A stretch of 64,000 nt of DNA from an uncultured Oscillospiraceae bacterium. Lineage in GTDB: Bacteria; Bacillota; Clostridia; Oscillospirales; Oscillospiraceae. Made by a program: the position numbers and the translations under genes. The notes beneath the pieces were generated by a model, which saw nothing but the letters and a program-made list of their open reading frames with translations, searched no databases and had not been told where the DNA came from. Positions 7,968-15,929 of this stretch are shown in pieces (the first letter of the stretch is position 1; each line of letters starts with the position of its first letter). The DNA is taken from the NCBI GenBank assembly GCA_910585265.1, contig CAJUCA010000002.1:76618-140617 (forward strand), written 5' to 3'.

Positions 7968-9408
7968 CTATGGCCTGACCCCCAAAGGCCCCAACATCAA
8001 GCGGCTGGATGTCATCCTGGAGGAGATGCACAGCTCCTTGACGGAGAAGCTGGGGATAAACACCCGCCAGAACCCCCAATCCCTCCTGAACCACCTTCTG
8101 ACCAATGTGGCCGATAAGATCGCCGAGCTCTGGGAGTACGGCAGCGACATCTACTACTCCCAGTACCCGGCCACGGCGGAAGGTATCAGCCTGGACAATG
8201 CGGCCCAGTACGGGGGCTCCACACGGGGCTCCCCGGCGCCGTCCTACTACCACGTCCTCTGTACCGGCATCGACGGCACCGTCATCCCGTCCGGGACGCT
8301 GATTGCCTCCGATACCAACCCGGCCACGCAGCTCGTCATCAGCGAACAGAAGGAGATAACCCGCAGCTCCTTCAACAAAGCGGCCGTCAAGGTCACATCC
8401 ACGCAGCTCTCCGGCGTCTTCACGGTGGCCCTTAACGGGAACCCATACTCTATCACCCCCACAGGAACTCCGACCACCACGGACGTTCTAAAAGCTCTCT
8501 CGGTCGCCATCAACGACGACGCCTTCCTGGTATCCGTCGATGAAGAGGCGTCCCTGCTTTACATCGAGGCGGTGGATGAGGCTTCTTCCAACGTCCTGCT
8601 TCTGTCCGAGAACCTGACCACCGATACCGTGGGCAGCGTCATCACCTTCGCCACTGAAGAGGCGGGAGACATCCTACTCCCGAATGGAGTTATCACGAAG
8701 ATTGTCAAGGCCGTGCCGGGGCTCCAAAGTGTGGTGAACGTGGGCTCCTACATCGCCGGCCAGCTCACGGAAACCGATACCGAGTTCCGTCAGTCGTATG
8801 CAGATAAGATTTTCTCCATGTCCTCTCGGATGCTGGAGAGTATCCGCAGCGCCATCCTGGACAACTGCCAGGGCGTCACCTCGGTGGCCCCATATGAGAA
8901 CGACTCCAACGAGGTCGATGACATGGGCCGGTGGCCCCACTCCGTCGAGGTCGTGGTGGACGGCGGAGACGCCAACGAAATCGCCCGCCAGATACTCAAC
9001 ACGAAGGCCGGCGGCATCAACACCTTCGGCTCTGTGGAAGTCTCGGTCCCCGGCGAGTACGGCGAAGAGATTACCGTCCGCTTCAACCGCCCGACCTACC
9101 TGAAGGTCTGGATGAGGGTGGGCGTCACCATGAGCCGGAGCTCCACGCTGCCGTCCAACTATGCCGACCTCATCAAGGCCGCCATCCTGGACAGGATGGA
9201 CACGCTGGACACCGGCTCCGATGTCGTCCCGCAGAAGCTCTTCCTGGGTGCCCTGTACTCCACCGTCACCGGCATGGACTACGCAGACATCACCATGGCG
9301 GTGGGGGAGAGCAAGCCGGCCACGCTGGACCAGCGCAGCATCACCGTAACGCCCAGGGAACGGGCCATCCTGTCGGAGGAGAGGATCGAGGTGGTCATCA
9401 GTGGTTGA
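7960..9408 (+). CDS. Baseplate J / gp47-family protein
   Basis: 482 residues from a GTG at 7960 overlapping the wedge gene. Baseplate J hallmarks include AEGISLDNAAQYGGSTRGSP near residue 75, a central Ig-like insert, the TDTEFRQSYADKIF block and a C-terminal VKLWMRVG-like strand (YLKVWMRVGVTMSRSS). It forms the wedge that links the hub to fibres. The next gene overlaps by 8 nt. Confidence 0.92.
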   Translation: MPDYGLTPKGPNIKRLDVILEEMHSSLTEKLGINTRQNPQSLLNHLLTNVADKIAELWEYGSDIYYSQYPATAEGISLDNAAQYGGSTRGSPAPSYYHVLCTGIDGTVIPSGTLIASDTNPATQLVISEQKEITRSSFNKAAVKVTSTQLSGVFTVALNGNPYSITPTGTPTTTDVLKALSVAINDDAFLVSVDEEASLLYIEAVDEASSNVLLLSENLTTDTVGSVITFATEEAGDILLPNGVITKIVKAVPGLQSVVNVGSYIAGQLTETDTEFRQSYADKIFSMSSRMLESIRSAILDNCQGVTSVAPYENDSNEVDDMGRWPHSVEVVVDGGDANEIARQILNTKAGGINTFGSVEVSVPGEYGEEITVRFNRPTYLKVWMRVGVTMSRSSTLPSNYADLIKAAILDRMDTLDTGSDVVPQKLFLGALYSTVTGMDYADITMAVGESKPATLDQRSITVTPRERAILSEERIEVVISG

Positions 9409-10264
9409 CTACTTCGCCAGCCTGAAAGCTGACCTCGTGGAGCAGTTCAAGGGCCAGCCGAACATCGAGGCCGTCATGGAGGTCATCGCTGAACAACTCC
9501 AGGACGTAGCGGACTTCTATGAGGACCTGCGGACGCAGCGTTCCATCAGCACCGCCGTCGGCTCTCAGCTTGACGGCGTGGGGGACATCGTGGTCCTCAG
9601 CCGGGCGGAGGCCGGGGAGCTCTCCAGCTTCGTCAACCCCGGCGAGCCCATCAACGATGAAACCTACCGGAAGTACCTGTTCTACAAGGTCCTGAAGAAC
9701 ACGAACACCTGCACCTACCCAGACCTCATCCGGGCCTTCCGTATGTTCTGGGAGAAGCCCCTGTACTACCACGAGGACCCGGAGTACCCGGCGGTCATGT
9801 TCCTGGACGCTGGCATCCTCAGCCCGGAAGACCATGCGGAGAACCTGCTGAGCGCCCCCATCATCAAGGCCGCCGGCGTGGGCATCCACATCACGGCCAC
9901 CACGGAGTCTCCGCCCATGGAGTCGGAGCTGCACGTCACCCCGGTCATGGGCCGGGGAATGGCTATCACGAAGCTCCCGGAGCTGGAGCCGGAGCTCCCG
10001 GCCGCCGTCATCTCCGTCGTCCCGGTCATCGGGCGGGGCCTGAGTATCACGAAGCTCCCGGTCATCGAACCGGACCTGGGGATCGCCGCCGTGGTGGGCC
10101 ACGCTTCCGCCGCCATGGTCGGCACCATCATGGAGACCCGGCTCCCCACGCTGAAAGACTTTGATACCGAAATCCAGGCGGCCACGGTGGGCCGCTTTTC
10201 TGCTGCTTCGCACGGCACCATCATGGAGACAAGACTACCAGAATTGAAGGAGGAATTTGCATGA
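9401..10264 (+). CDS. Tail-fibre adaptor / P2 gpI-like protein (DUF2612-like)
   Basis: 287 residues from GTG 9401. The first 150 residues (QFKGQPNIEAVMEVIAEQLQ, GSQLDGVGDIVVLSR, NDETYRKYLFYKVLKN) match DUF2612, which follows baseplate J in many myoviruses. The C-terminal half carries two internal repeats: PVMGRGMAITKLPELEPEL with PVIGRGLSITKLPVIEPDL, and GTIMETRLPTLKD with GTIMETRLPELKE. These look like duplicated beta-strand units at the fibre-attachment end. The stop overlaps the fibre ATG. Confidence 0.7.
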   Translation: MVDYFASLKADLVEQFKGQPNIEAVMEVIAEQLQDVADFYEDLRTQRSISTAVGSQLDGVGDIVVLSRAEAGELSSFVNPGEPINDETYRKYLFYKVLKNTNTCTYPDLIRAFRMFWEKPLYYHEDPEYPAVMFLDAGILSPEDHAENLLSAPIIKAAGVGIHITATTESPPMESELHVTPVMGRGMAITKLPELEPELPAAVISVVPVIGRGLSITKLPVIEPDLGIAAVVGHASAAMVGTIMETRLPTLKDFDTEIQAATVGRFSAASHGTIMETRLPELKEEFA

Positions 10265-11031
10265 ACCCCATGGTTATTGACCCGATGAACCCCGTTGAGA
10301 ACGAGAACTACGGCTGCACCACCACCAAGCGGGGGCGGGCCCTGATTGCCAAAATCCTGGCCGAGAAGATGCCCCTCACCCTCACCCGGACCATGGTAGG
10401 GTCCGGTATCTGCCCGGATGGGCTGTTTCCCGGCGAGCTCCAGGACCTTGTTGAGCCGGTGGCCGCCGCCACCTCCAACGAGCCCATGTACGACGGCGAT
10501 ACCGTCCACATGACGGTGGAGTACCGGTCCGACCTGAACGGCGGCCTGGACCACGGTTTCTGGATCAGGGAGTTCGGTGTGTTTGCCCGTGACCTGGAGG
10601 GGGAAGAGGTGCTGCTGTACTACGGCACCCTGGGGGATTACCCTCAGTGGGTCAGCGCCTACTCCAAGAACGGCATCGACACCCGCCGGTTCCCCATCAG
10701 CATCACCGTCGGCGAGGGGGCCACGGTCATCATCGACTACTCCCCGGAGGCGTTCATGACGGCGGAGGACGTGAAGGAATACTGCGTCGTGGTCATGCTG
10801 CCCCAGTTCCTCGTGGAGGCCCAGAAGCTCATCGACCTCCACAACGGGGACATGGAGGCCCACCCGTTCCTCCAGAACCTCAATGCTGCCATGGACTCCC
10901 GGCTGTCCCTGCTGGAGCTGATGTATAACACCGATGTGTCCGGCAACCCGTTCACCGTCACCTTCGACAGCCTGACCGGGCTGGTGGTTACTGGTGTCTG
11001 GAACACCAACCAGAAAAGGCTTGAGTTCTGA
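10261..11031 (+). CDS. Phage tail fibre / collar protein (DUF3751-like N-terminus)
   Basis: 256 residues. The pattern LTRTMVGSGICPDG followed by a GFWIREFGVFARD block is that of phage tail-collar fibre proteins. The C-terminus ends with VVTGVWNTNQKRLEF, a motif often seen at the end of short Firmicutes tail fibres. It begins with ATG 10261 behind GGAGGAATTTGC and is followed by overlapping accessory genes leading to the DGR. Confidence 0.75.
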   Translation: MNPMVIDPMNPVENENYGCTTTKRGRALIAKILAEKMPLTLTRTMVGSGICPDGLFPGELQDLVEPVAAATSNEPMYDGDTVHMTVEYRSDLNGGLDHGFWIREFGVFARDLEGEEVLLYYGTLGDYPQWVSAYSKNGIDTRRFPISITVGEGATVIIDYSPEAFMTAEDVKEYCVVVMLPQFLVEAQKLIDLHNGDMEAHPFLQNLNAAMDSRLSLLELMYNTDVSGNPFTVTFDSLTGLVVTGVWNTNQKRLEF

Positions 11032-11288
11032 TGGAGGAAGTAACATTTTCCCGGCCACCGAATGAGCTGTCCTGCATCATCGGGAACCTGTTCACATCGG
11101 TGGAGCCACCCTGCGATTTGTGTGACCATGGACGCACGACCGATCTTGTCATTACCGGCATCACCCACAGTCAAAATTATGGGAGGCTGACCATCAAGAC
11201 CGATTGCTGCATCTTTTACGGCAGGCCCGAAGATTTGGCCGCCGTCATGACCGGGCGCTGCCCGAAAGGAGGATGCGGAAATGGCTGA
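11031..11288 (+). CDS. Small cysteine-rich protein between fibre and DGR
   Basis: 85 residues, ATG 11031 overlapping the fibre stop (TGATG) and ending inside the start of the Avd-like gene. Seven cysteines lie in the last 60 residues (PPCDLCDHG, KTDCCIFYG, GRCPKGGCG), suggesting metal binding. I do not recognise the family. The tight coupling places it in the fibre-DGR operon. Confidence 0.6.
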   Translation: MEEVTFSRPPNELSCIIGNLFTSVEPPCDLCDHGRTTDLVITGITHSQNYGRLTIKTDCCIFYGRPEDLAAVMTGRCPKGGCGNG

Positions 11289-11886
11289 AAAGGAATACCT
11301 GCTTGGCAACAGGGCGAGGGAGCTCCTGCGATACACCAATCAGGCGACAAGGATCGTGTCCGATGATGTCAGCCAGCGTGACGTTCGGGCGATTATCAAG
11401 CGTATCGCCGAGCTCGATGACATCCGGGAGGTCAGGTCGGTGTGCTCCGTGGTCACACACCAATTAGACGAAAAGAGCAACGAGGGCTTCACCAAGAGCA
11501 AGTTCCGGCTCTACGGCGAGGATATGCGGCAGATTGCCAAGAACATCGTTCGGGATGTCCATTCTGCGAACAATAAGCATTTCCAGACCGAGTATGACGC
11601 ACGGCTCAAGAAGATAGACGACGTTCTGGACGGCTGCACCCTGCTCCTGGAGTACATCCAGATTTGCGTCGAGGAGCACATCATCAGCGTGAAGAAGTCC
11701 GGCGTCTGGACGAAGAAGGTCACGGACGTGAAGTATATGGCCGCCTCCTGGAGAAAGAACGACGGAGGAAGGGCCCGGAAGCTGAGGGAGGAGGCTCAGG
11801 CCCAGGCAGACAAGCGGCAGGTCGAGGTCGTGAAGGCTGCGATCCGCCAGTACAACGCCGAGAGGCAGACCCGCCCCACACAGTAG
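11281..11886 (+). CDS. avd: Avd-like DGR accessory protein
   Basis: 201 residues, longer than the usual ~120-130 residue Avd. It is predicted to be almost all helix and basic. The region RLKKIDDVLDGCTLLLEYIQ followed by CVEEHIISVKKSGVW and DVKYMAASWRKNDGG has the helical pattern of the Avd/four-helix-bundle family, which binds the reverse transcriptase and TR RNA. It ends 48 nt before the template repeat. ATG 11281 follows AAAGGAGG and overlaps the upstream gene by 8 nt. An N-terminal extension of about 60 residues and a basic C-terminal tail are unusual. The call rests on position plus fold pattern, not on direct similarity. Confidence 0.7.
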   Translation: MAEKEYLLGNRARELLRYTNQATRIVSDDVSQRDVRAIIKRIAELDDIREVRSVCSVVTHQLDEKSNEGFTKSKFRLYGEDMRQIAKNIVRDVHSANNKHFQTEYDARLKKIDDVLDGCTLLLEYIQICVEEHIISVKKSGVWTKKVTDVKYMAASWRKNDGGRARKLREEAQAQADKRQVEVVKAAIRQYNAERQTRPTQ

Positions 11887-11934
11887 GGATACCCGGCGGT
11901 GGCGCCCGCCTTGTATCAAGGGTATGACTCGTTT

Positions 11935-12060
11935 TCGGCCGCCAACTGGTGGCTCCGCTCCCCGAACACCAACAACTCCAACAACGCTTGGAACGTGAAC
12001 TCCAATGGCAACTCCAACAACACGAACAACTGCTCGAACTCCTATGGCATCCGCCCCGCT
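11935..12060 (+). repeat. DGR template repeat (TR)
   Basis: 126 bp matching 14006-14131 with 110 identities and 16 mismatches. Every mismatch is at a TR adenine. TR contains 34 adenines, 30 of them in 15 Asn codons (14 AAC and one AAT) in the reading frame of the target; 13 of those 15 codons are changed in the VR. The 3' part ending at CGCCCCGCT (12060) is identical in both copies and would be the IMH*-type end. The frame happens to stay open (11899-12240), but this is expected for a template and is not evidence for a protein. Confidence 0.97.
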
Positions 12061-12302
12061 CTGATGGAATGTGAGACGTGTAACCCCCGCAAGGGGGCGA
12101 AAGCAGTACGCCATCATCAAAGGGAGTCATATCCTGTCGCCGCTCTGCGCCACGGGGCGACGACGAACACATCACGCCGAGGCCAGCCACCCCCGCCGGG
12201 GGTGCCGTTGGCTGCCTGGGGGAAGGAGGGCCGGCGTTAGGCATGAGGGCCGGTCGGGAGCTTCCCCTACACCCCGGCCGGCGGAAGCAAAGGAATGGTT
12301 GA
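12061..12302 (+). ncRNA. Structured spacer between TR and reverse transcriptase
   Basis: 242 nt without a credible gene. It has a hairpin CCCCC-GCAA-GGGGG (12084-12097, GNRA-type loop) and a compound hairpin with outer arms CAGCCA (12184-12189) and TGGCTG (12209-12214) around CCCCC-GCC-GGGGG. A GCCGG-rich stem lies just before the RT RBS. In the Bordetella DGR the TR-RT spacer RNA is needed to prime cDNA synthesis; by position this is its equivalent. The function is inferred. Confidence 0.65.
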
Positions 12303-13493
12303 ATGACCTATCAGGAAATGTGCGCTTTTGACGTGTTGTATGCCGCCTACCTGGAGGCCAGAAGCGGGAAGCGCAAAAAGGTCAGCACCGCCCAGTATGA
12401 GGCGAACGCCCTGGCCTGTACCGAGAAGCTGTCCCGTATACTTGCGTCGAAGACCTATATCCCAGGAAAATTCGAGACTTTCTACGTCTACGAGCCGAAG
12501 AAGCGGCTCGTCCAGGCCCCGGCGTTCGTGGACAAGGTTGTGCTCCATGCCGTGACCGATAACATCCTGTACGAAGCCGTGACGAAGAGCTTTATCCGTG
12601 ACAACTACGCCAGCCAGAAGGGAAAAGGAACCCATGACGGTCTGATGCGGCTGAAGCAGTTCATGGTGGACTACTACCGGCAGTACGGCACAGCCGAAGG
12701 CTGGGTGCTGAAATGCGATGTCCACCACTTCTTCGCCTCCATCGACCATGACAAGCTGAAGGTGAAGCTGAAGGTCCTGCTTGACCGCCGGGGAGTAGAC
12801 CCGCAGATTTATGAGCTGCTGTGCATCTACATCGACACCACGGCGGGACTGCCCCTGGGCTACCAGACCAGCCAGCTCCTCGCCCTGCTGTTCCTGGATG
12901 AGTTTGACCACATCGTCAAGGAGAAGTACGGCGTCAAGAAGTATGGCCGGTACATGGATGACTTCCTCGCCATCCACCCGTCGAAAGAGTTCCTGAAGAA
13001 CCTGTTGGCAGACTTCCGGGTGTTTATGGGCAGCTACGGTCTGGAGCTGAACGAGAAGACCGGCATCTTCCCTCTGAGGAACGGCATCGACTTCCTGGGA
13101 TTCCATAGCTACCTGACCGAGACCGGCGGTGTTGTCCAGAAGCTCCGCAAGGACGGTATCGACAGGATCAAGAAGAACATCAAGATATGGCGGGTCGAGT
13201 ATCCCGCCGGGAACATCACCAAAGAGAAGATACTCGAAAAGTTCGGTTCATGGGACGCTCATGCGGCCCACGGTGACACTCACGCCTTACGGACGAAGTA
13301 TGCCAAGCAGGTCGAGGAAATCATCGGCGAGAAGGTTCCCGTCCACCGGAAAATCAACTCGACGAGGGAAGTCAGAGCGAAGCGGCGAGTAAAACAGATG
13401 CAGAACATCTACAAGAAGCAGCACAGGGCGCAGGAGCAATCCGGCGCCTTTTCGCCTGTCCCGAGGCCGGCCGACATACCGCCGTGGCAATAA
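12303..13493 (+). CDS. DGR reverse transcriptase
   Basis: 396 residues. Fingers/palm motifs in order: FVDKVVLHAV (about 76-84), KCDVHHFFASID (137-148, catalytic Asp139), GLPLGYQTSQ (182-191) and YGRYMDDF (214-221, catalytic Asp pair). The SQ after the G in the fourth motif replaces the QGxxxSP of group II intron and retroviral RTs and is a DGR hallmark. There is no maturase or endonuclease domain, and the length fits DGR RTs. Start ATG 12303 follows AAAGGA. It copies TR RNA with adenine-directed errors; the cDNA then replaces the VR in the downstream target. Ends 20 nt before the target ATG. Confidence 0.96.
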   Translation: MTYQEMCAFDVLYAAYLEARSGKRKKVSTAQYEANALACTEKLSRILASKTYIPGKFETFYVYEPKKRLVQAPAFVDKVVLHAVTDNILYEAVTKSFIRDNYASQKGKGTHDGLMRLKQFMVDYYRQYGTAEGWVLKCDVHHFFASIDHDKLKVKLKVLLDRRGVDPQIYELLCIYIDTTAGLPLGYQTSQLLALLFLDEFDHIVKEKYGVKKYGRYMDDFLAIHPSKEFLKNLLADFRVFMGSYGLELNEKTGIFPLRNGIDFLGFHSYLTETGGVVQKLRKDGIDRIKKNIKIWRVEYPAGNITKEKILEKFGSWDAHAAHGDTHALRTKYAKQVEEIIGEKVPVHRKINSTREVRAKRRVKQMQNIYKKQHRAQEQSGAFSPVPRPADIPPWQ

Positions 13494-13513
13494 ATTTTGA
13501 AGGAGGAAAAGAC

Positions 13514-15373
13514 ATGGCATCAGTTGCCCTCAGCAGCAAAGCCGTTGGCAGTATCGTCAAGATTAAAGTCAATGGCACCCTGCGGGACTTCATCGTTGTC
13601 CAGCAGGGGAAGCCATCGTCCATCTACGACGAGTCCTGCAACGGCACATGGTTGTTGATGAAAGACCTGTACGAGAGCCGCCAGTGGCACAGTTCCAACG
13701 TCAACGACTACGCCAACAGTACCATCCGTAGCTATCTGAACAGCACATTTCTGAATCTGATTGACGAGCAAATCCGCAATCAGATTAAGCAGGTGAAAAT
13801 CCCCTATCGCCCCGGTTCCGGCACCAGTATGACCGTCAACAGCGGGGCGAACGGCCTGAGTGCGAAGATTTTCCTGTTGTCCAACATCGAGGTCGGCGGC
13901 CAGACCGATTGGAGCTATATGCCCCATGACGGCGCAAGGCTGGCCTACTTCGAGTACGGCACCGGCACCTCGGCCAACAACAAGCGCCTCGCCTATCTCA
14001 ACGGCTCGGCCGCCTACTGGTGGCTCCGCTCCCCGTTCACCAGCAACTCCAGCAGCGCTTGGCTCGTGTACTCCAGTGGCAGCTCCAGCAACACGAGCGG
14101 CTGCTCGTACTCCTATGGCATCCGCCCCGCTTTGATACTTCCCTCTACACTCTTGGTCTCTGATGACGGCTCCGTGAATACGAACACGGCCCCGACTACG
14201 CCCGCCAGCATCGACGTACCCAGCACTATCCAGGGCGGCAGCACGATCACGATTTCCTGGGGGGCCAGCACCGACAAGGAGAGCAACCTGGAGGGGTATA
14301 TCCTGGAGCGCAGCACCGACGGCGGAAAGTCGTGGTCGCAGATTTACCAGGGCAACAGCCGGAGCACGACCAACACCGTGCCGTTTGGCACGGGGAGCGT
14401 GACGTACCGGGTGAAAGCTTATGACAGCGATGGGCTGTCGTCTGGGTACAAGACCAGCGCCCAAGTGACGGTGAAGAACAACACCGCCCCGACCGCCCCG
14501 AACGGCATCACGGTCCCGAATACCGTCCTGGGAGGCTCGCCGCTCACCATCACATGGGGAGCGGCGACCGACCAGGACGGTAATTTGTCTGGGTACAGCC
14601 TGGAGCGGCAGGTGGACGGCGGAGACTGGGCGCAGGTCTACTCCGGCAACACCCTGAGCTACACCGACACCATCACGAAGGGCTGGGCGAGGGTATCCTA
14701 CCGGGTCCGGGCCTATGACAGTGACAACGCATACAGCGGCTACGTCACGTCGCAGGAGCGGACGGTGAACAACAACACCGCCCCGGTCATCGTCTGCGCC
14801 TCCCCCAGTGGGAGCGACCTGGGGGAGAAGGATGCCGGGTTCATGGTGTCCTACTCCGTCTCCGATGTGGACAGCGATGAGGTCGCTGTGACCGAGGCCA
14901 TCGACGGCGTGACCAAGCGGACCTACACGGCCACGCTGGACGGTAACAACAGCTTCAACGTCACCGGCGAGTATTTCATGAAGCTGCTGAACGGCAATCA
15001 CACCCTGACCATCACGGCCAGCGACGGTAAGGCCAGCACCGTCCACACCTTGGTCTTCGCCAAGAAAGTCACCGGGGCCTCCATCACCTTGGAGACGCCC
15101 ATGTCGGCCGACGACCAGATCAGCATTTGCGTTCTGTCCGTCATCGGCCTCATCCCGGCGGACGCCGAGTACAAGGTCGAGGTCACGAACAACGCCAACG
15201 ACGAGACCCCGGTGTGGGAGGACTGCACCACCGCCGTGAAGACCGGCGCCAACTACGTCTTTGAGAACAAGACCGCCGCCAATGGTTTCGCCTTCAATTT
15301 CCGGCTGACCGCCGAGCGTGGGCCCAGCGGGGAGGGCGGCTACATCAATTCTGTGCAAGGGGGTTTCCAGTAA
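13514..15373 (+). CDS. DGR target: fibre-like protein with DUF6273 (C-type-lectin-like) and FN3 domains
   Basis: 619 residues from ATG 13514, 7 nt after AGGAGG (13501-13506); an in-frame ATG at 13484 lies inside the RT gene. Residues ~1-210 look like a DUF6273 domain (NGTWLLMKDLYESRQWHSSN, then YWWLRSP and YGIRPAL), a fold used by several DGR targets. Two fibronectin type III-like domains follow (~225-315 and ~320-415), then one Ig-like domain (~420-510) and a last beta-rich domain. VR residues 165-206 hold mostly Tyr, Ser, Phe, Leu and Gly at the Asn positions of TR. It is the likely variable receptor-binding protein. Unusually, the VR is in the first third rather than at the C-terminus. Confidence 0.9.
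   Translation: MASVALSSKAVGSIVKIKVNGTLRDFIVVQQGKPSSIYDESCNGTWLLMKDLYESRQWHSSNVNDYANSTIRSYLNSTFLNLIDEQIRNQIKQVKIPYRPGSGTSMTVNSGANGLSAKIFLLSNIEVGGQTDWSYMPHDGARLAYFEYGTGTSANNKRLAYLNGSAAYWWLRSPFTSNSSSAWLVYSSGSSSNTSGCSYSYGIRPALILPSTLLVSDDGSVNTNTAPTTPASIDVPSTIQGGSTITISWGASTDKESNLEGYILERSTDGGKSWSQIYQGNSRSTTNTVPFGTGSVTYRVKAYDSDGLSSGYKTSAQVTVKNNTAPTAPNGITVPNTVLGGSPLTITWGAATDQDGNLSGYSLERQVDGGDWAQVYSGNTLSYTDTITKGWARVSYRVRAYDSDNAYSGYVTSQERTVNNNTAPVIVCASPSGSDLGEKDAGFMVSYSVSDVDSDEVAVTEAIDGVTKRTYTATLDGNNSFNVTGEYFMKLLNGNHTLTITASDGKASTVHTLVFAKKVTGASITLETPMSADDQISICVLSVIGLIPADAEYKVEVTNNANDETPVWEDCTTAVKTGANYVFENKTAANGFAFNFRLTAERGPSGEGGYINSVQGGFQ
14006..14131 (+). repeat. DGR variable repeat (VR)
   Basis: Aligned to TR at an offset of 2071 bp without gaps. 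The 16 substitutions are A to G (9), A to T (6) and A to C (1). No non-adenine site differs within the block. Just outside it, at 12061/14132, a C/T difference marks the end of the copied region. Encoded residues: Asn to Ser 7, Tyr 3, Phe 1, Leu 1, Gly 1, with two Asn unchanged. Confidence 0.97.
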
Positions 15374-15555
15374 TGGGACTGAAGGTACTGCGCCAGGACT
15401 CCGTGAAGGAGAAGCAGAAGGAGAAGACCCGGAAGCAGCTCCAGGAGGAGAACGAGCAGCTCCGGGCCAAGGTCGAAAGCCTGGAGGGTCAGCTCACCGA
15501 CACGCAGATGGCCCTCTGCGATGTGTACGAGCTGCTGGAAGGTGGTGAGGCGTAA
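15373..15555 (+). CDS. Small coiled-coil protein after the DGR target
   Basis: 60 residues, ATG overlapping the target stop (TAATG). After an N-terminal GLKVLRQDSVKEKQKEKTRK basic stretch comes a heptad-rich segment (LQEENEQLRAKVESLEGQL). It may be a fibre chaperone or structural spacer. Family unknown; the sequence is clearly coding because it is coupled at both ends. Confidence 0.65.
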   Translation: MGLKVLRQDSVKEKQKEKTRKQLQEENEQLRAKVESLEGQLTDTQMALCDVYELLEGGEA

Positions 15556-15668
15556 TGGCAAAGGTGTACGCTGACCTGATCCGCAAGGGCATGAAGACCA
15601 TCGAAGACGTTCCGGCCCGGCTCCGGGCCGCTGTCGAGGCGCTGCTGAAGGAGTCCGCCAATGAGTAG
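15555..15668 (+). CDS. CD1375-like short phage protein, copy 1
   Basis: 37 residues (AKVYADLIRKGMKTIEDVPA and on), the pattern of the CD1375/XkdX-like family found between tail fibres and holins in Clostridia phages. ATG 15555 overlaps the previous stop. A related copy lies 50 nt downstream. Function unknown. Confidence 0.75.
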   Translation: MAKVYADLIRKGMKTIEDVPARLRAAVEALLKESANE

Positions 15669-15717
15669 GCTCCGGGAGTGGCTGCTGAAAATCTTGCTCA
15701 GAAAGGAGGTGCAGACC

Positions 15718-15834
15718 ATGGCCGTTGTGTACGCTACCCTGATTGTCAAGGGCAAGAAGACCCTTGAGCAGGTGCCCGCCAAGCTCCGTGAGGAGGTGGA
15801 GGGCATCCTGGAGGCCCTGGAGGTCAAGGTCTAA
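15718..15834 (+). CDS. CD1375-like short phage protein, copy 2
   Basis: 38 residues (AVVYATLIVKGKKTLEQVPA), paralogous to the previous gene (both VYAxLI-KGxKT-E-VPAxLR). ATG 15718 lies 8 nt after AAAGGAGG. An in-frame ATG at 15661 would add 19 residues (SRLREWLLKILLRKE) and overlaps the previous stop, so a coupled longer form is possible. Confidence 0.75.
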   Translation: MAVVYATLIVKGKKTLEQVPAKLREEVEGILEALEVKV

Positions 15835-15848
15835 GGACCGGCGCAAAG

Positions 15849-15880
15849 AGGCCGCTCCCGTTATCGGGGGCGGCCTTCTG
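15849..15880 (+). terminator. Terminator after the tail fibre / DGR operon
   Basis: AGGCCGCTCCCG (15849-15860) pairs with CGGGGGCGGCCT (15865-15876) with one G-U pair and loop TTAT. The T-run is weak (TTCTG). It separates the DGR block from the lysis genes. Confidence 0.7.
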
Positions 15881-15929
15881 CGTTACTGAGAAACCCAAAA
15901 TCGCTATCAAAACAGGAGGAAATGTAGTT

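Noticed and set aside
11899..12240. Open frame of 113 codons across TR
   Set aside because: TR keeps the target frame by descent. The part after TR has no protein-like pattern and there is no RBS, so it is read as template RNA and spacer, not a gene.
12303..13493. Group II intron or retron reverse transcriptase
   Set aside because: No maturase or endonuclease domain and no msr/msd structure. The SQ in motif 4 and the adenine-specific TR/VR pair identify a DGR.
13900..14160. CRISPR-like or tandem repeat in the VR area
   Set aside because: The similarity is only the TR/VR pair; there are no regularly spaced repeats and no cas genes.
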